Shown: in pieces, positions 1 to 7,226 of the stretch
Layout of the letters: the number at the start of each line of letters is the position of its first letter
Numbering within the stretch: position 1 is the stretch's first letter
NCBI GenBank assembly: GCA_035628335.1
Contig: DASPKA010000130.1
Location: 1 to 23,749 of the forward strand
Origin: DASPKA01 sp035628335
GTDB lineage: Bacteria; Patescibacteriota; Doudnabacteria; UBA920
DNA length: 23,749 nt
Direction: 5' to 3'
Program-made: the position numbers and the translations under genes
The notes under the pieces: model-generated
The model's input: the letters and a program-made list of their open reading frames with translations, nothing else
Told to the model about the DNA's origin: nothing
The model's database searches: none

Positions 1-1
1 G

Positions 2-1033
2 GGCAGGAGAGAAATAGGCCATGGTATGTTAGCCGAACGAGCGGTGGAAGTTTCGCTTCCGACCCAGGAGTCATTTCCATACACTATGCGTTTGGTTTCT
101 GAAATCATGTCTTCCAACGGGTCGACTTCCATGGCATCTACCTGTGGTTCTACTTTGGCTCTCATGGACGCAGGGGTGCCGATAAAAGAAGTGGTTGGTG
201 GCTGTGCCATGGGTCTGGTTATGGACGAGGCTGATACCAGTAAGTTTAAAGTTCTGACAGATATTGCCGGACTTGAAGACTTCAACGGCCATATGGACTT
301 CAAGGTGACAGGTAGCGAGACCGGTGTAACTGCGCTTCAGTTAGATATTAAAGTAAAAGGTCTCACTTCGGATATATTAGAACAGGCTCTAAACCAAGCA
401 AAGCCTGCACGTGTACACATAATTTCTAAAATGAAGGAAGCGCTTGCTGCACCCCGTTCTGAGCTTTCAAAGTATGCACCGCGCATTGTTACGTTTGAGA
501 TTAAACCTGACAAAATACGTGAGGTTATTGGTACTGGTGGAAAGGTTATCAATGAAATTATTCGTGTTACTGGGGTTAAGATTGACATTGAAGACTCAGG
601 TCAAGTATTTGTTGCGGGTGTAGACTCAGAAAAAGTCGAAGAAGCTGTTAAATGGATTAAAGACATTGTCCGAGAAATACAGCCTGGTGAAATTTTTGAA
701 GGCAAGGTGGTCCGTCTTATGGATTTTGGAGCATTTGTTGAGCTCCTTCCAGGTAAAGACGGGATGGTGCACGTCTCCGAACTTGCAAATTACCGTGTAG
801 GTAAGCCAGAAGACGTTTGTAAGGTAGGGGATACCATGAAAGTCCAAGTTCAAGAAATAGACGACATGGGCCGCATAAACTTAACCCACAAACCTTTTGC
901 TCCCAAGCCTACAGAAGAACAACTCGCGGCGTCGCGTCAGGGAGGGTTTGGTAGTCCCCGTGGAGGTGGAAGGCCCGGTGGTCCACCGAGACACGGTGGC
1001 GGAGACCGCGGACCAAGAAAGCCAAGGTTTTAG
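2..1033 (+). CDS. pnp: Polynucleotide phosphorylase, C-terminal part (5' truncated by window edge)
   Basis: 3'-5' phosphorolytic exoribonuclease of RNA turnover, normally a trimer and often part of a degradosome. The frame is open from base 2, so the gene starts outside the window; the first residues read GRREIGHG, a conserved PNPase motif, directly before the Met at base 26. The second RNase PH-like domain is recognisable from the GSTSMASTCGSTLALMDAGV stretch and the following GGCAMGL segment. A KH domain follows (IGTGGK loop near base 530), then an S1 RNA-binding domain (GKVVRLMDFGAFVELLPG, about bases 700-890). The protein ends in an Arg/Gly/Pro-rich tail, seen in many PNPases and probably an unstructured RNA-binding extension. 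A strong terminator follows at once. The identification is secure; nothing can be said about its start or upstream partner. Confidence 0.97.
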   Translation, partial: GRREIGHGMLAERAVEVSLPTQESFPYTMRLVSEIMSSNGSTSMASTCGSTLALMDAGVPIKEVVGGCAMGLVMDEADTSKFKVLTDIAGLEDFNGHMDFKVTGSETGVTALQLDIKVKGLTSDILEQALNQAKPARVHIISKMKEALAAPRSELSKYAPRIVTFEIKPDKIREVIGTGGKVINEIIRVTGVKIDIEDSGQVFVAGVDSEKVEEAVKWIKDIVREIQPGEIFEGKVVRLMDFGAFVELLPGKDGMVHVSELANYRVGKPEDVCKVGDTMKVQVQEIDDMGRINLTHKPFAPKPTEEQLAASRQGGFGSPRGGGRPGGPPRHGGGDRGPRKPRF

Positions 1034-1040
1034 TTTTAAA

Positions 1041-1078
1041 AAATCGTCTTCCAGTTAAAGCTGGTAGACGATTTTTTT
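1041..1078 (+). terminator. Rho-independent terminator of pnp
   Basis: A 14-bp stem with one mismatch (arms 1041-1054 and 1061-1074, loop TTAAAG) is followed by a run of T. It starts eight bases after the pnp stop codon. The remaining sequence up to tgt contains no convincing gene. Confidence 0.92.
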
Positions 1079-1191
1079 GCCTATAGCTGTATGGTGGACC
1101 TGTCTGAAGCGTTTTTTTACGGACCGGAAGTGCTTGATCATCAAGAGTGGTATTGAGAAAGACAGCAAAAGCAGTGTACTACCAGTTTAGT

Positions 1192-1220
1192 TTGCTTCAT
1201 TTGGCTTAATATGGTAGAAT
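1192..1220 (+). promoter_or_regulatory. tgt promoter, extended -10 type
   Basis: TTGCTT at 1192-1197, a 17-base spacer, and TAGAAT at 1215-1220 preceded by TGG, which forms an extended -10. Transcription is expected to start near 1227. That is downstream of the in-frame ATG at 1211, which lies inside the promoter itself, so the promoter decides the tgt start in favour of the ATG at 1232. Confidence 0.7.
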
Positions 1221-1231
1221 CATTTTCTTAC

Positions 1232-2386
1232 ATGGTTTATTTTGATATATTAAAAAAAGATATTAACTCTAGAGCCAGAAATGGTATTTTGCACACTGCG
1301 CATGGAAATGTGGAAACTCCAGTGTTTTTACCGATCGGCACCCGTGGGTCTGTGAAGACTGTAACCAATCAAGAGCTGAAGTTCTGGGGAGCACAAATGA
1401 TTTTGGCAAATACCTACCACTTATGGCAACGTCCTGGTGATGCGCTTATCTATAAGGCTGGTGGTCTTCATGGCTTTATGAACTGGCAGGGACCCATTTT
1501 TACTGATAGTGGTGGGTTTCAGGTTTACTCTTTGGCAAAGACACGTAAAGTTATGGAAGCTGGTGTCCTGTTCCAGTTTGATATGGATGGCAGACAAGAA
1601 ATCCTCTCTCCAGAAAAGTCCATTCAGATACAGGCTAACTTAGGCAGTGATACGTGCTTGATACTAGACGACTTTCCAGGGTATCCATTTGAACACAGCA
1701 GGAGTCAGGCATCTATAGAACTAACGGGCCGATGGGCTGAGCGTGCGATAAAAGAACACCTGCGGATTAAGGAGTTTGGTGAACCTATTAATCCGGGTCA
1801 GAAGCTTTGGGGAATTGTTCAAGGTGCAAGTTTTGAAGATTTGCGTGCAGCGTCGGCTAAACAAATGACAGCATTGGGATTTGAAGGGTTTGCGATTGGC
1901 GGAGTTGCAGTTGGGGAGCCTCATGAAGATATGATGCGTGCAGTTGAATTTTCACAAGCTGAATTACCTGAAAGCGCACCCAAACACCTACTGGGAGTAG
2001 GTACTCCGTATGACATTATTCAAGCAGTTGCGCGTGGCATAGACAGTTTTGATTGTGTAATTCCTACAAGGGAGGCCAGGCACGGAAGGTTATATATTTC
2101 AGCAAAAGATGAAGAAGGTAGAGAAGGCTACACTACATTAGATATACGGTTAGAAAAGTTTAAAGAAGATTTTACACCATTAGACAACACTTGCGACTGC
2201 TACGCCTGTCTGACCCACAACAAAGCCTACATTCGCCATCTGTTTGCGGTAGATGAACCGTTGGGGATTAGGCTCGCTACCATGCATAACCTCCGGTTCT
2301 ATTTGAATTTTATGAAGAAAATTCGTACGGCAATAGAATACGACTTTTTTGGAAAAATGTTGTCTGAATACAAACAAGTAGAGTAG
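1232..2386 (+). CDS. tgt: tRNA-guanine(34) transglycosylase
   Basis: Exchanges G34 of GUN-anticodon tRNAs for a queuosine precursor. The TIM-barrel family is clear: the general-base segment FTDSGGFQVYS (Asp about residue 92 from this start), the nucleophile segment SFDCVIPTREAR (Asp about 274), and the zinc site CDCYAC with a downstream His near the C-terminus. I start at 1232 (MVYFDILKKD) and not at the in-frame ATG 1211, because 1211 overlaps the -10 box and the family normally begins a few residues before the F-x-I-L-K-K-D block. The result is 384 aa, normal for the family. The predicted 5' leader is only about five bases with no Shine-Dalgarno. No preQ0/preQ1 genes are nearby, so the base may be salvaged from outside; that is inference. 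Confidence 0.95.
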   Translation: MVYFDILKKDINSRARNGILHTAHGNVETPVFLPIGTRGSVKTVTNQELKFWGAQMILANTYHLWQRPGDALIYKAGGLHGFMNWQGPIFTDSGGFQVYSLAKTRKVMEAGVLFQFDMDGRQEILSPEKSIQIQANLGSDTCLILDDFPGYPFEHSRSQASIELTGRWAERAIKEHLRIKEFGEPINPGQKLWGIVQGASFEDLRAASAKQMTALGFEGFAIGGVAVGEPHEDMMRAVEFSQAELPESAPKHLLGVGTPYDIIQAVARGIDSFDCVIPTREARHGRLYISAKDEEGREGYTTLDIRLEKFKEDFTPLDNTCDCYACLTHNKAYIRHLFAVDEPLGIRLATMHNLRFYLNFMKKIRTAIEYDFFGKMLSEYKQVE

Positions 2387-2442
2387 TTTCGGCCAGTGCA
2401 ATTCTTCCCACGGTTTGTGGGAAGAAAAATCACTGGCTGAAA
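2387..2442 (+). terminator. Long imperfect hairpin between tgt and the small-ORF cluster
   Basis: Beginning at the base after the tgt stop, arms 2387-2398 and 2431-2442 pair over 12 bp (one G-U). After a short internal loop, TTCTTCCCAC pairs with GTGGGAAGAA around a GGTTT loop. The U-tract is weak (TTCTT), so it may be a leaky terminator, an mRNA-stabilising 3' structure for tgt, or a regulatory fold for the small ORFs, whose Shine-Dalgarno begins eight bases further on. Confidence 0.6.
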
Positions 2443-2461
2443 TTCTTGCAGGAGGAAAACG

Positions 2462-2554
2462 ATGGGACGAGTATTGCTTGGCTTCGTTTTCGCAATCATC
2501 GTCTTGGCAGTTACTTTTATCAGAGCGATGAAGTATGACAGAGAGATTGAGTGA
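2462..2554 (+). CDS. 30-aa single-pass membrane mini-protein
   Basis: ATG preceded by a perfect AGGAGG at 2450-2455 with six-base spacing, one of the strongest ribosome-binding sites in the window. The predicted peptide is MGRVLLGFVFAIIVLAVTFI followed by a short charged tail RAMKYDREIE. About residues 4-20 would form one transmembrane helix with a charged C-terminus. Its last 20 bases overlap the next ORF in another frame. No family is recognised. First of three overlapping small membrane ORFs, so a small membrane complex or a toxin-like peptide are both possible; nothing here decides. Confidence 0.6.
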   Translation: MGRVLLGFVFAIIVLAVTFIRAMKYDREIE

Positions 2555-2687
2555 ATTATTACACATCCTAGGTGCTATTGCCTGGGGTTTCGCAGAGGTG
2601 ATTTGTTTGCTATTTGCCGCCTTACTCATTTGTTTTGCCGTGTATGGCTTATATCAAAAAAGTAAGGCAGGTCAGGAGGATGTATGA
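2535..2687 (+). CDS. 50-aa single-pass membrane mini-protein
   Basis: Starts inside the preceding small ORF (ATG 2535) and ends in the ATGA shared with the following one (2684-2687). The peptide begins MTERLSELLHILGAIAW and holds a hydrophobic stretch at about residues 11-42, then a polar tail KSKAGQEDV. There is no good Shine-Dalgarno before 2535, so translation would depend on coupling to the upstream ORF. No homologous family recognised. Support comes from the tight overlaps on both sides and the membrane-helix composition shared with its neighbours. Confidence 0.5.
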   Translation: MTERLSELLHILGAIAWGFAEVICLLFAALLICFAVYGLYQKSKAGQEDV

Positions 2688-2821
2688 GGTTTCTCAAATC
2701 AATGCTCAATGTAATCGTATTCGTTATCGCAGTTCCATTCCTTGTTGCAGCGGCTGTATTTGATGTTTTATTTCTGCATCAAGCGGAGAAGGAATTCAAG
2801 AAAAAGAGACAGTCAACTTAA
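2684..2821 (+). CDS. 45-aa single-pass membrane mini-protein
   Basis: ATG 2684 overlaps the upstream stop as ATGA and has AGGAGG at 2674-2679. The peptide starts MRFLKSMLNVIVFVIAVPFL, with a hydrophobic segment at about residues 7-31 and then a strongly basic tail (KEFKKKRQST). This predicts one membrane helix with a positively charged, probably cytoplasmic, C-terminus. A terminator follows 34 bases later, closing the cluster. Function unknown. Confidence 0.6.
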   Translation: MRFLKSMLNVIVFVIAVPFLVAAAVFDVLFLHQAEKEFKKKRQST

Positions 2822-2855
2822 CGGACAGTACGGTCCGCATGGTGGAAATAGTTTT

Positions 2856-2910
2856 AAGCCGTAGGATACAGATTTGCCTGTAATCTACGGCTTCTTCATT
2901 TTTAATAAGA
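2856..2910 (+). terminator. Terminator after the small-ORF cluster
   Basis: AAGCCGTAG at 2856-2864 pairs with CTACGGCTT at 2885-2893. The stem extends inward with GAT/ATC and ACAG/CTGT around a single-base bulge and an ATTTGC loop. Pyrimidine-rich, T-rich sequence follows. It isolates the small-ORF cluster from glyQS. Confidence 0.85.
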
Positions 2911-2923
2911 TTTCCAGTATACT
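2895..2923 (+). promoter_or_regulatory. glyQS promoter, leaderless arrangement
   Basis: TATACT at 2918-2923 lies six bases before the ATG at 2930, so transcription should begin at or within a base of the start codon. A weak TTCATT sits 17 bases upstream (2895-2900). No Shine-Dalgarno is present. Confidence 0.6.
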
Positions 2924-2929
2924 GAATGT

Positions 2930-4303
2930 ATGAATGAACAAGATTTAATGGAAAAGATAGTTTCTCTTTGTAAGCGTCGCGGGTTTGTTTTTCCTGGAAG
3001 TGACATATATGGTGGACTTGCGAACTCCTGGGATTTTGGCCCCGTTGGTACCGAGTTAAAGAACAACATTAGAGAGTGGTGGTGGCAGCGGTTTGTGCAG
3101 TCACGTTCAGATATGGCTGGTATAGATGCTGCTATAATGATGAATCCAAAAGTCTGGGAAGCCTCGGGACATGTAGCAAATTTTTCTGACGCACTTGTGG
3201 ACTGTAAAAATTGCCAGGCAAGACTTCGTGCTGACCATTTAATAGAGAATCAGTTAGAGGGTGTTAAAGTAGAAGGAGTGAGTCCTGCTGATTTAAGCAA
3301 AATAATTTTTGAAAACGAGCTGGCCTGTCCAAATTGTGGCAAGACCGGGCAATTTACTGAAGCAAGAAAGTTTAACTTGTTATTTCAAACTCAACTCGGT
3401 AAACTTGAAGGCGACAAGAGTGTGGTGTATCTGCGTGGTGAAATTGCTCAGGCGATGTTTGTTAACTTTAAGAATGTTGTTCAGACTTCTCGCTTTAAGT
3501 TGCCCTTTGGTATTGCTTCGATAGGTAAAGCATTTCGAAATGAAATAACCCCAGGCAACTTCATTTTCCGTACGCTTGAGTTTGACCTTATGGAGTTTGA
3601 GTACTTTATCCGTGAAGAACAGTGGCAGGAACAGTTTGAGTACTGGCTCTCCCAGCAACAACAGTGGCTTAAGGATATGGGTTTTGATTCAAGCAATCTA
3701 CGGGTACGAGAGCATTCACAGGACGAACTTTCACACTATAGCAAGCGAACGGTAGACATAGAGTATAATACTCCCTTTGGCTGGAAAGAAATGTTTGGAC
3801 TTGCGTATCGTACTGACTTTGATTTAAAGAACCATATGCAACATTCGGGTAGCGACTTGCAATATTTTGACGATGCTAGTGGTGAGCGTTTTATACCGCA
3901 CGTCATTGAGCCCACTTTTGGTCTTTCGCGTCTCTTCCTCATGACCCTTTTAGAGAGCTATCGCGAGGACGGCGAGCGTGTATATTTGAAGCTTCATCCA
4001 AGGCTTGCGCCATATAAAGCCGCAGTTTTTCCGCTTTTAAAAAACAAACCTGAGCTTGTAGAAAAAGCAAAATCCATATATGATGACCTTAAAGCCACCC
4101 GAATGGTCGCCTGGGACGACCGCGGGAACGTAGGCAAACGTTATTTTTCCCAAGACGAAATTGGCACTCCATTCTGTTTCACAGTTGATTTTCAAACTCT
4201 GGAAGACAACACAGTTACAGTGAGAAGCCGCGACACGGCAACTCAGGAGCGAATTAAAATTTCGGAAATTAATATCTTTTTAGACAAAGCCCTAAAGCCA
4301 TGA
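2930..4303 (+). CDS. glyQS: Glycine--tRNA ligase, alpha2 (single-chain) type
   Basis: Charges tRNA-Gly in the cytoplasm. Class II synthetase of the homodimeric bacterial/archaeal type, not the alpha2beta2 type. Visible elements: N-terminal KRRGFVFPGSDIYGGLANSW block, zinc-knuckle pairs C92/C95 and C133/C136, the substrate-site LRGEIAQAMF segment (most relatives have LRPETAQG, so this is a variant), motif 2 with R203-N204-E205, motif 3 FGLSRLFLM, and a C-terminal anticodon-binding domain from LAPYKAAVFPLL. At 457 aa it is a normal compact length. The stop codon overlaps the start of the next gene (ATGA), so the two are probably translationally coupled. Confidence 0.97.
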   Translation: MNEQDLMEKIVSLCKRRGFVFPGSDIYGGLANSWDFGPVGTELKNNIREWWWQRFVQSRSDMAGIDAAIMMNPKVWEASGHVANFSDALVDCKNCQARLRADHLIENQLEGVKVEGVSPADLSKIIFENELACPNCGKTGQFTEARKFNLLFQTQLGKLEGDKSVVYLRGEIAQAMFVNFKNVVQTSRFKLPFGIASIGKAFRNEITPGNFIFRTLEFDLMEFEYFIREEQWQEQFEYWLSQQQQWLKDMGFDSSNLRVREHSQDELSHYSKRTVDIEYNTPFGWKEMFGLAYRTDFDLKNHMQHSGSDLQYFDDASGERFIPHVIEPTFGLSRLFLMTLLESYREDGERVYLKLHPRLAPYKAAVFPLLKNKPELVEKAKSIYDDLKATRMVAWDDRGNVGKRYFSQDEIGTPFCFTVDFQTLEDNTVTVRSRDTATQERIKISEINIFLDKALKP

Positions 4304-5196
4304 GGGACACAAATAGAGAATTTTTCACACACCAAACAGTAACACCCGAGACTCCTACGATAGTTGAAGATGTACAAAGCTTGAAGCATACAGAAGTTCC
4401 AAAAACTGAAGAATTGAATATTGATCTATATGATACTCAAAGAAACCTGGAACTCGCAGATGTTCGGGAGAGTTTGACAATTGATGATAGGATACGGCAT
4501 AAATTCAAGGAAGCTATGAATACGCTTAGGGAAACCGGACAGCTTGGCGTATATGATTTTTCGCAGTTTAATAAAGCTTTGGACTATATAGAACGTCAGG
4601 TCGGGGAAGCTAAGGACTCTGACACGAAAGCAACTATCGCAGTGAGGGGCTATGTCATACAAGCTCGAGCTGCTATTAGAGATATTGAATCTCGATTTGC
4701 TACAGAACCTAGTACTGTTTTAACGAATACAGAGCGCGAAGCCCTTGCCCCTCTTGATGAGATTGTGCAGGATATCCTTCGTAGAGCAAGTATTGAAAAA
4801 GCCAATGAAGAGTTGGTCAACACTTTATTAAATAATAAAGAAAACAAAATAAGCTCAAAATTAACGAGTAAAGTCACACAGTTCCTTTCTGGGGCTTTAA
4901 AAATTAATCGACCCAGAGATGCAGAACTTAGTTTTGCATGCGACCCTAACACAGGCAGAATGGTTGCCGTGAGTGAAGAGGGGCAAACAGATACATCGAA
5001 AACTTGGCCGGTTATAAAATTGAAGTTCAGAAAGTCTGAAAACTCTTCCGGTTACGAGTTATTGTCTGGGGATGTAAGTGCAGTTGGGAACATTCCTGGT
5101 GGTAATGTTATTGAAGGTACCATACTTCGGCTACGAAAGCTTCGCAGTTCTAGTGAAAATAAGTATGATACGGGAAAGTTGAATAACGCTCCGTAA
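4300..5196 (+). CDS. Hypothetical protein coupled to glyQS
   Basis: 298-aa protein of unknown family. The start ATG overlaps the glyQS stop by four bases, so it should be translated by reinitiation. The N-terminal 60 residues are polar and Thr/Glu-rich, likely disordered. Residues about 60-200 are rich in Leu, Glu, Lys and Arg with helix-like spacing (DRIRHKFKEAMNTLRE and RRASIEKANEELVNTLLNNK), suggesting a helical bundle or coiled coil. The last 90 residues look beta-rich and end in a basic, Ser/Asn-rich tail. No signal peptide or TM segment is seen. The M24 peptidase starts four bases after its stop. Nothing in it links it to glycine or tRNA. Confidence 0.75.
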   Translation: MRDTNREFFTHQTVTPETPTIVEDVQSLKHTEVPKTEELNIDLYDTQRNLELADVRESLTIDDRIRHKFKEAMNTLRETGQLGVYDFSQFNKALDYIERQVGEAKDSDTKATIAVRGYVIQARAAIRDIESRFATEPSTVLTNTEREALAPLDEIVQDILRRASIEKANEELVNTLLNNKENKISSKLTSKVTQFLSGALKINRPRDAELSFACDPNTGRMVAVSEEGQTDTSKTWPVIKLKFRKSENSSGYELLSGDVSAVGNIPGGNVIEGTILRLRKLRSSSENKYDTGKLNNAP

Positions 5197-5199
5197 TGT

Positions 5200-6216
5200 A
5201 TGCGCATCAAAGCTTTTCAAAAAACCCTTAACTTATCAATCCTGCTGAAAAACAAGCAGGATTTGCGCTATCTTTTGGGAAAAGAGGTAATGCATGGATT
5301 TTTGCTGCTAAAGCCAAAAAAAGATGCAGTGTTTTTCGGGGATGGCCTTGAGAAGGTCCCAGTTACCTCTGACCGGTTCAGTAATATACAAAAGTACCTA
5401 GGGAAAGCAAAGCAGCTAGGAGTTGACAGTGAGCTTAACTTGGGAGAACAAGTGTTTTTAAAGAGCAAGCTAAAAGGGGTATCGTTACTGCCAGTGAGTC
5501 GACCTTTAAAGGACTTTCGAGTCATCAAGGAAAGTCATGAAATTAAACACATAGCCGCAGCGCAAAAGATTACAGGCAAGGTTTTCGCGTTGGTCTTGAA
5601 AGAACTTCGAACGCGAGCCCACACCGAACTGTCACTTGCGAGGTTTATAAAAATAAAAGGTCTGGAGCTTGGGGTAGAAGATGTCTCATTCCCTCCAATC
5701 GTTGCTGCCGGAAAAAATGCCGCCATACCACATCACTGTCCAAGCAAAGTAAAGCTTAAAAAAGGGCAAAGCATTATTTTAGATTTTGGTTTTAAGATTC
5801 AAGGGTATTGTAGTGACTTCACCAGAACGGTCTTTTTGAAAACCGTACCCTCTAAACTGAAAATGTACTACGAGCAGACTGAACAGGCATATTATGCGGG
5901 AATTGCTGCTGTAAAACCTCAGGTTTCAGCGGCGCAAGTTCACGAAACTGCTGCAAAAGTTTTGGCAGAAAAGAGTTTAGATAGATTATTTATTCATTCT
6001 TTGGGACATGGTATAGGTCTTAATATTCATGAACCTCCTGCAATCTCTCCGTACTCAAAAGATGTTTTAAATCCTGGAATGGTCTTCTCTATTGAGCCAG
6101 GTGTGTATGATTCAAAGGCTGGAGGTATACGGATTGAAGATTTGTTTGTCATAAAAAACAATAAAGCAGAGCAATTGTCATCGATTTCTGTAAAACTTGC
6201 AGATATGGTTATATAA
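5200..6216 (+). CDS. M24-family metallopeptidase (Xaa-Pro aminopeptidase/dipeptidase type)
   Basis: Probable cytoplasmic peptidase that removes N-terminal residues next to proline. Residues 1-105 are a creatinase-type N-terminal domain. From about residue 110 the pita-bread catalytic domain shows all five metal ligands in family context: D195 (ILDFGF), D206 (CSDFTRT), H270 (SLGHGIG), E299 (SIEPG) and E313 (RIED), plus the His pair at 178-179. Length 338 aa is slightly short for PepP/PepQ but complete. The extra N-terminal domain separates it from methionine aminopeptidase. Starts four bases after the upstream stop with no clear Shine-Dalgarno; last gene of the glyQS operon. Confidence 0.92.
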   Translation: MRIKAFQKTLNLSILLKNKQDLRYLLGKEVMHGFLLLKPKKDAVFFGDGLEKVPVTSDRFSNIQKYLGKAKQLGVDSELNLGEQVFLKSKLKGVSLLPVSRPLKDFRVIKESHEIKHIAAAQKITGKVFALVLKELRTRAHTELSLARFIKIKGLELGVEDVSFPPIVAAGKNAAIPHHCPSKVKLKKGQSIILDFGFKIQGYCSDFTRTVFLKTVPSKLKMYYEQTEQAYYAGIAAVKPQVSAAQVHETAAKVLAEKSLDRLFIHSLGHGIGLNIHEPPAISPYSKDVLNPGMVFSIEPGVYDSKAGGIRIEDLFVIKNNKAEQLSSISVKLADMVI

Positions 6217-6218
6217 GA

Positions 6219-6253
6219 AAAACAGGGCCAAACATTATTGTGCCCTGTTTTTG
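6219..6253. terminator. Bidirectional terminator between convergent genes
   Basis: AAAACAGGGC (6219-6228) pairs with GCCCTGTTTT (6242-6251) around a 13-base loop. A-rich and T-rich flanks allow function on both strands: after the M24 peptidase on plus and after the small membrane protein on minus. Confidence 0.85.
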
Positions 6254-6258
6254 GTTGC

Positions 6259-6519
6259 TCAGTCCTTACTGAAAAGAATATTGCCACGTAGTCCTGCAAC
6301 AAAAAGTGTCGCATAGTACAATGCGTAGTGGAACGCAGTCCACTGTCCCGCATCACCTCTTAGGTACTGCATGGCTCTCACGGTCATGAGCCATTCATAT
6401 TGCAGGAAATAGAAGGAGAAGTCCAGCAGTCCTGCCATCCAGGTTATGATTCCAATAAAAATCAGCATTCGTTCATTCCTGGTATATTGCCTGACTGTAA
6501 TAGCTTTTGATTGTTTCAT
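6259..6519 (-). CDS. Small membrane protein, two predicted helices
   Basis: 86-aa protein on the minus strand between two convergent/divergent neighbours. Start ATG (6519) is preceded by GAGGG four bases away. The N-terminus is basic (MKQSKAITVRQYTRNER); hydrophobic stretches lie at about residues 18-40 (MLIFIGIITWMAGLLDFSFY) and 60-77 (WTAFHYALYYATLFVAGL). The charge pattern predicts both termini on the cytoplasmic side. No family is recognised. It ends next to the shared terminator and its upstream region abuts the leaderless promoter of the exonuclease gene. Confidence 0.7.
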   Translation of the reverse strand: MKQSKAITVRQYTRNERMLIFIGIITWMAGLLDFSFYFLQYEWLMTVRAMQYLRGDAGQWTAFHYALYYATLFVAGLRGNILFSKD

Positions 6520-6593
6520 AACGCCCTCTATATTGGTTGTAGGTTTACAAAAATTTTAACGCATTTTAGATATTATGTAATAAAACAAATACC

Positions 6594-6622
6594 TTGTCAA
6601 GATGCAGTATCTTGGGTAATAT
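6594..6622 (+). promoter_or_regulatory. Leaderless promoter of the DEDDh exonuclease gene
   Basis: TTGTCA at 6594-6599, exactly 17 bases, then TAATAT at 6617-6622. The start codon is six bases further on, so the predicted first transcribed base coincides with the A of ATG. One of the best-scoring promoters by eye in the window. Confidence 0.75.
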
Positions 6623-6628
6623 ATACGT

Positions 6629-7207
6629 ATGGATTTTTCCAAATTAGCCTTTGTTGATGTTGAAACTACTGGGTATTCAGCACAGCACGGCCGAGTCATA
6701 GAACTGGGAGTGTTAAGAGTAGAAAACGGAAAAATAGTAGACACACTTAACCAGTTAGTAGACCCTGAGGTGCCGCTAAACCCTTTTATAATTGGGTTAA
6801 CGGGAATTAGAGAAGAAGAGTTGGAACGAGCACCGACATTTTATACTGTAACAGAACGGTTGCAGGAAATTTTGCAAGACACAATTTTTGTAGCGCATTG
6901 TGTGGATTTTGATTATGGTTTTATACGGGAGGAAATGAAGCGTGTGGGTCTGCATTTTTCAATGCCGCGTCTTTGTACTCGTAACCTGTCCCGTGCTCTA
7001 TTCCCAGAGCAACGACGACACGGGGTGGATGCTCTCATGGAAGTTCATAGTCTGCAGTGTGAAAATCGGCATCGAGCATTTGATGACGCAGAGGTCTTAT
7101 GGAAATTTTGGCAAAAATGCAGCATTTCTGAACAAGGAACGCTCCTTAAGAAACACCTCAAGATGCCTCGTGTTCCACGTGTTCGCTATGTAGACGATAT
7201 AGAGTAA
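6629..7207 (+). CDS. DEDDh 3'-5' exonuclease, DnaQ/epsilon-like
   Basis: Metal-dependent 3'-5' exonuclease fold. Motif Exo I is FVDVETTG (D10, E12); Exo II is the AHCVDFDYGFI stretch (D95; the usual Asn of HNxxFD is replaced by Val); Exo III is HRAFDDA (H148, D153), the DEDDh signature. Only the nuclease domain is present (192 aa) and it lacks a polymerase domain, so it could be a proofreading subunit of DNA polymerase III or a stand-alone nuclease acting in repair or RNA trimming. Starts at the transcription start predicted from its promoter; no Shine-Dalgarno. The M16 peptidase gene follows after 19 bases with its own -10 box. Confidence 0.88.
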   Translation: MDFSKLAFVDVETTGYSAQHGRVIELGVLRVENGKIVDTLNQLVDPEVPLNPFIIGLTGIREEELERAPTFYTVTERLQEILQDTIFVAHCVDFDYGFIREEMKRVGLHFSMPRLCTRNLSRALFPEQRRHGVDALMEVHSLQCENRHRAFDDAEVLWKFWQKCSISEQGTLLKKHLKMPRVPRVRYVDDIE

Positions 7208-7219
7208 GGGATGTATAAT
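7191..7219 (+). promoter_or_regulatory. Promoter of the M16 peptidase gene
   Basis: Perfect TATAAT at 7214-7219, seven bases before the ATG at 7227, with a 4/6 match TAGACG at 7191-7196 inside the end of the upstream gene. Predicts a leaderless mRNA. Confidence 0.65.
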
Positions 7220-7226
7220 AGAGAGT

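Noticed and set aside
1091..1156. 21-codon ORF between pnp and tgt
   Set aside because: Too short, no Shine-Dalgarno and no well-spaced promoter; chance ORF.
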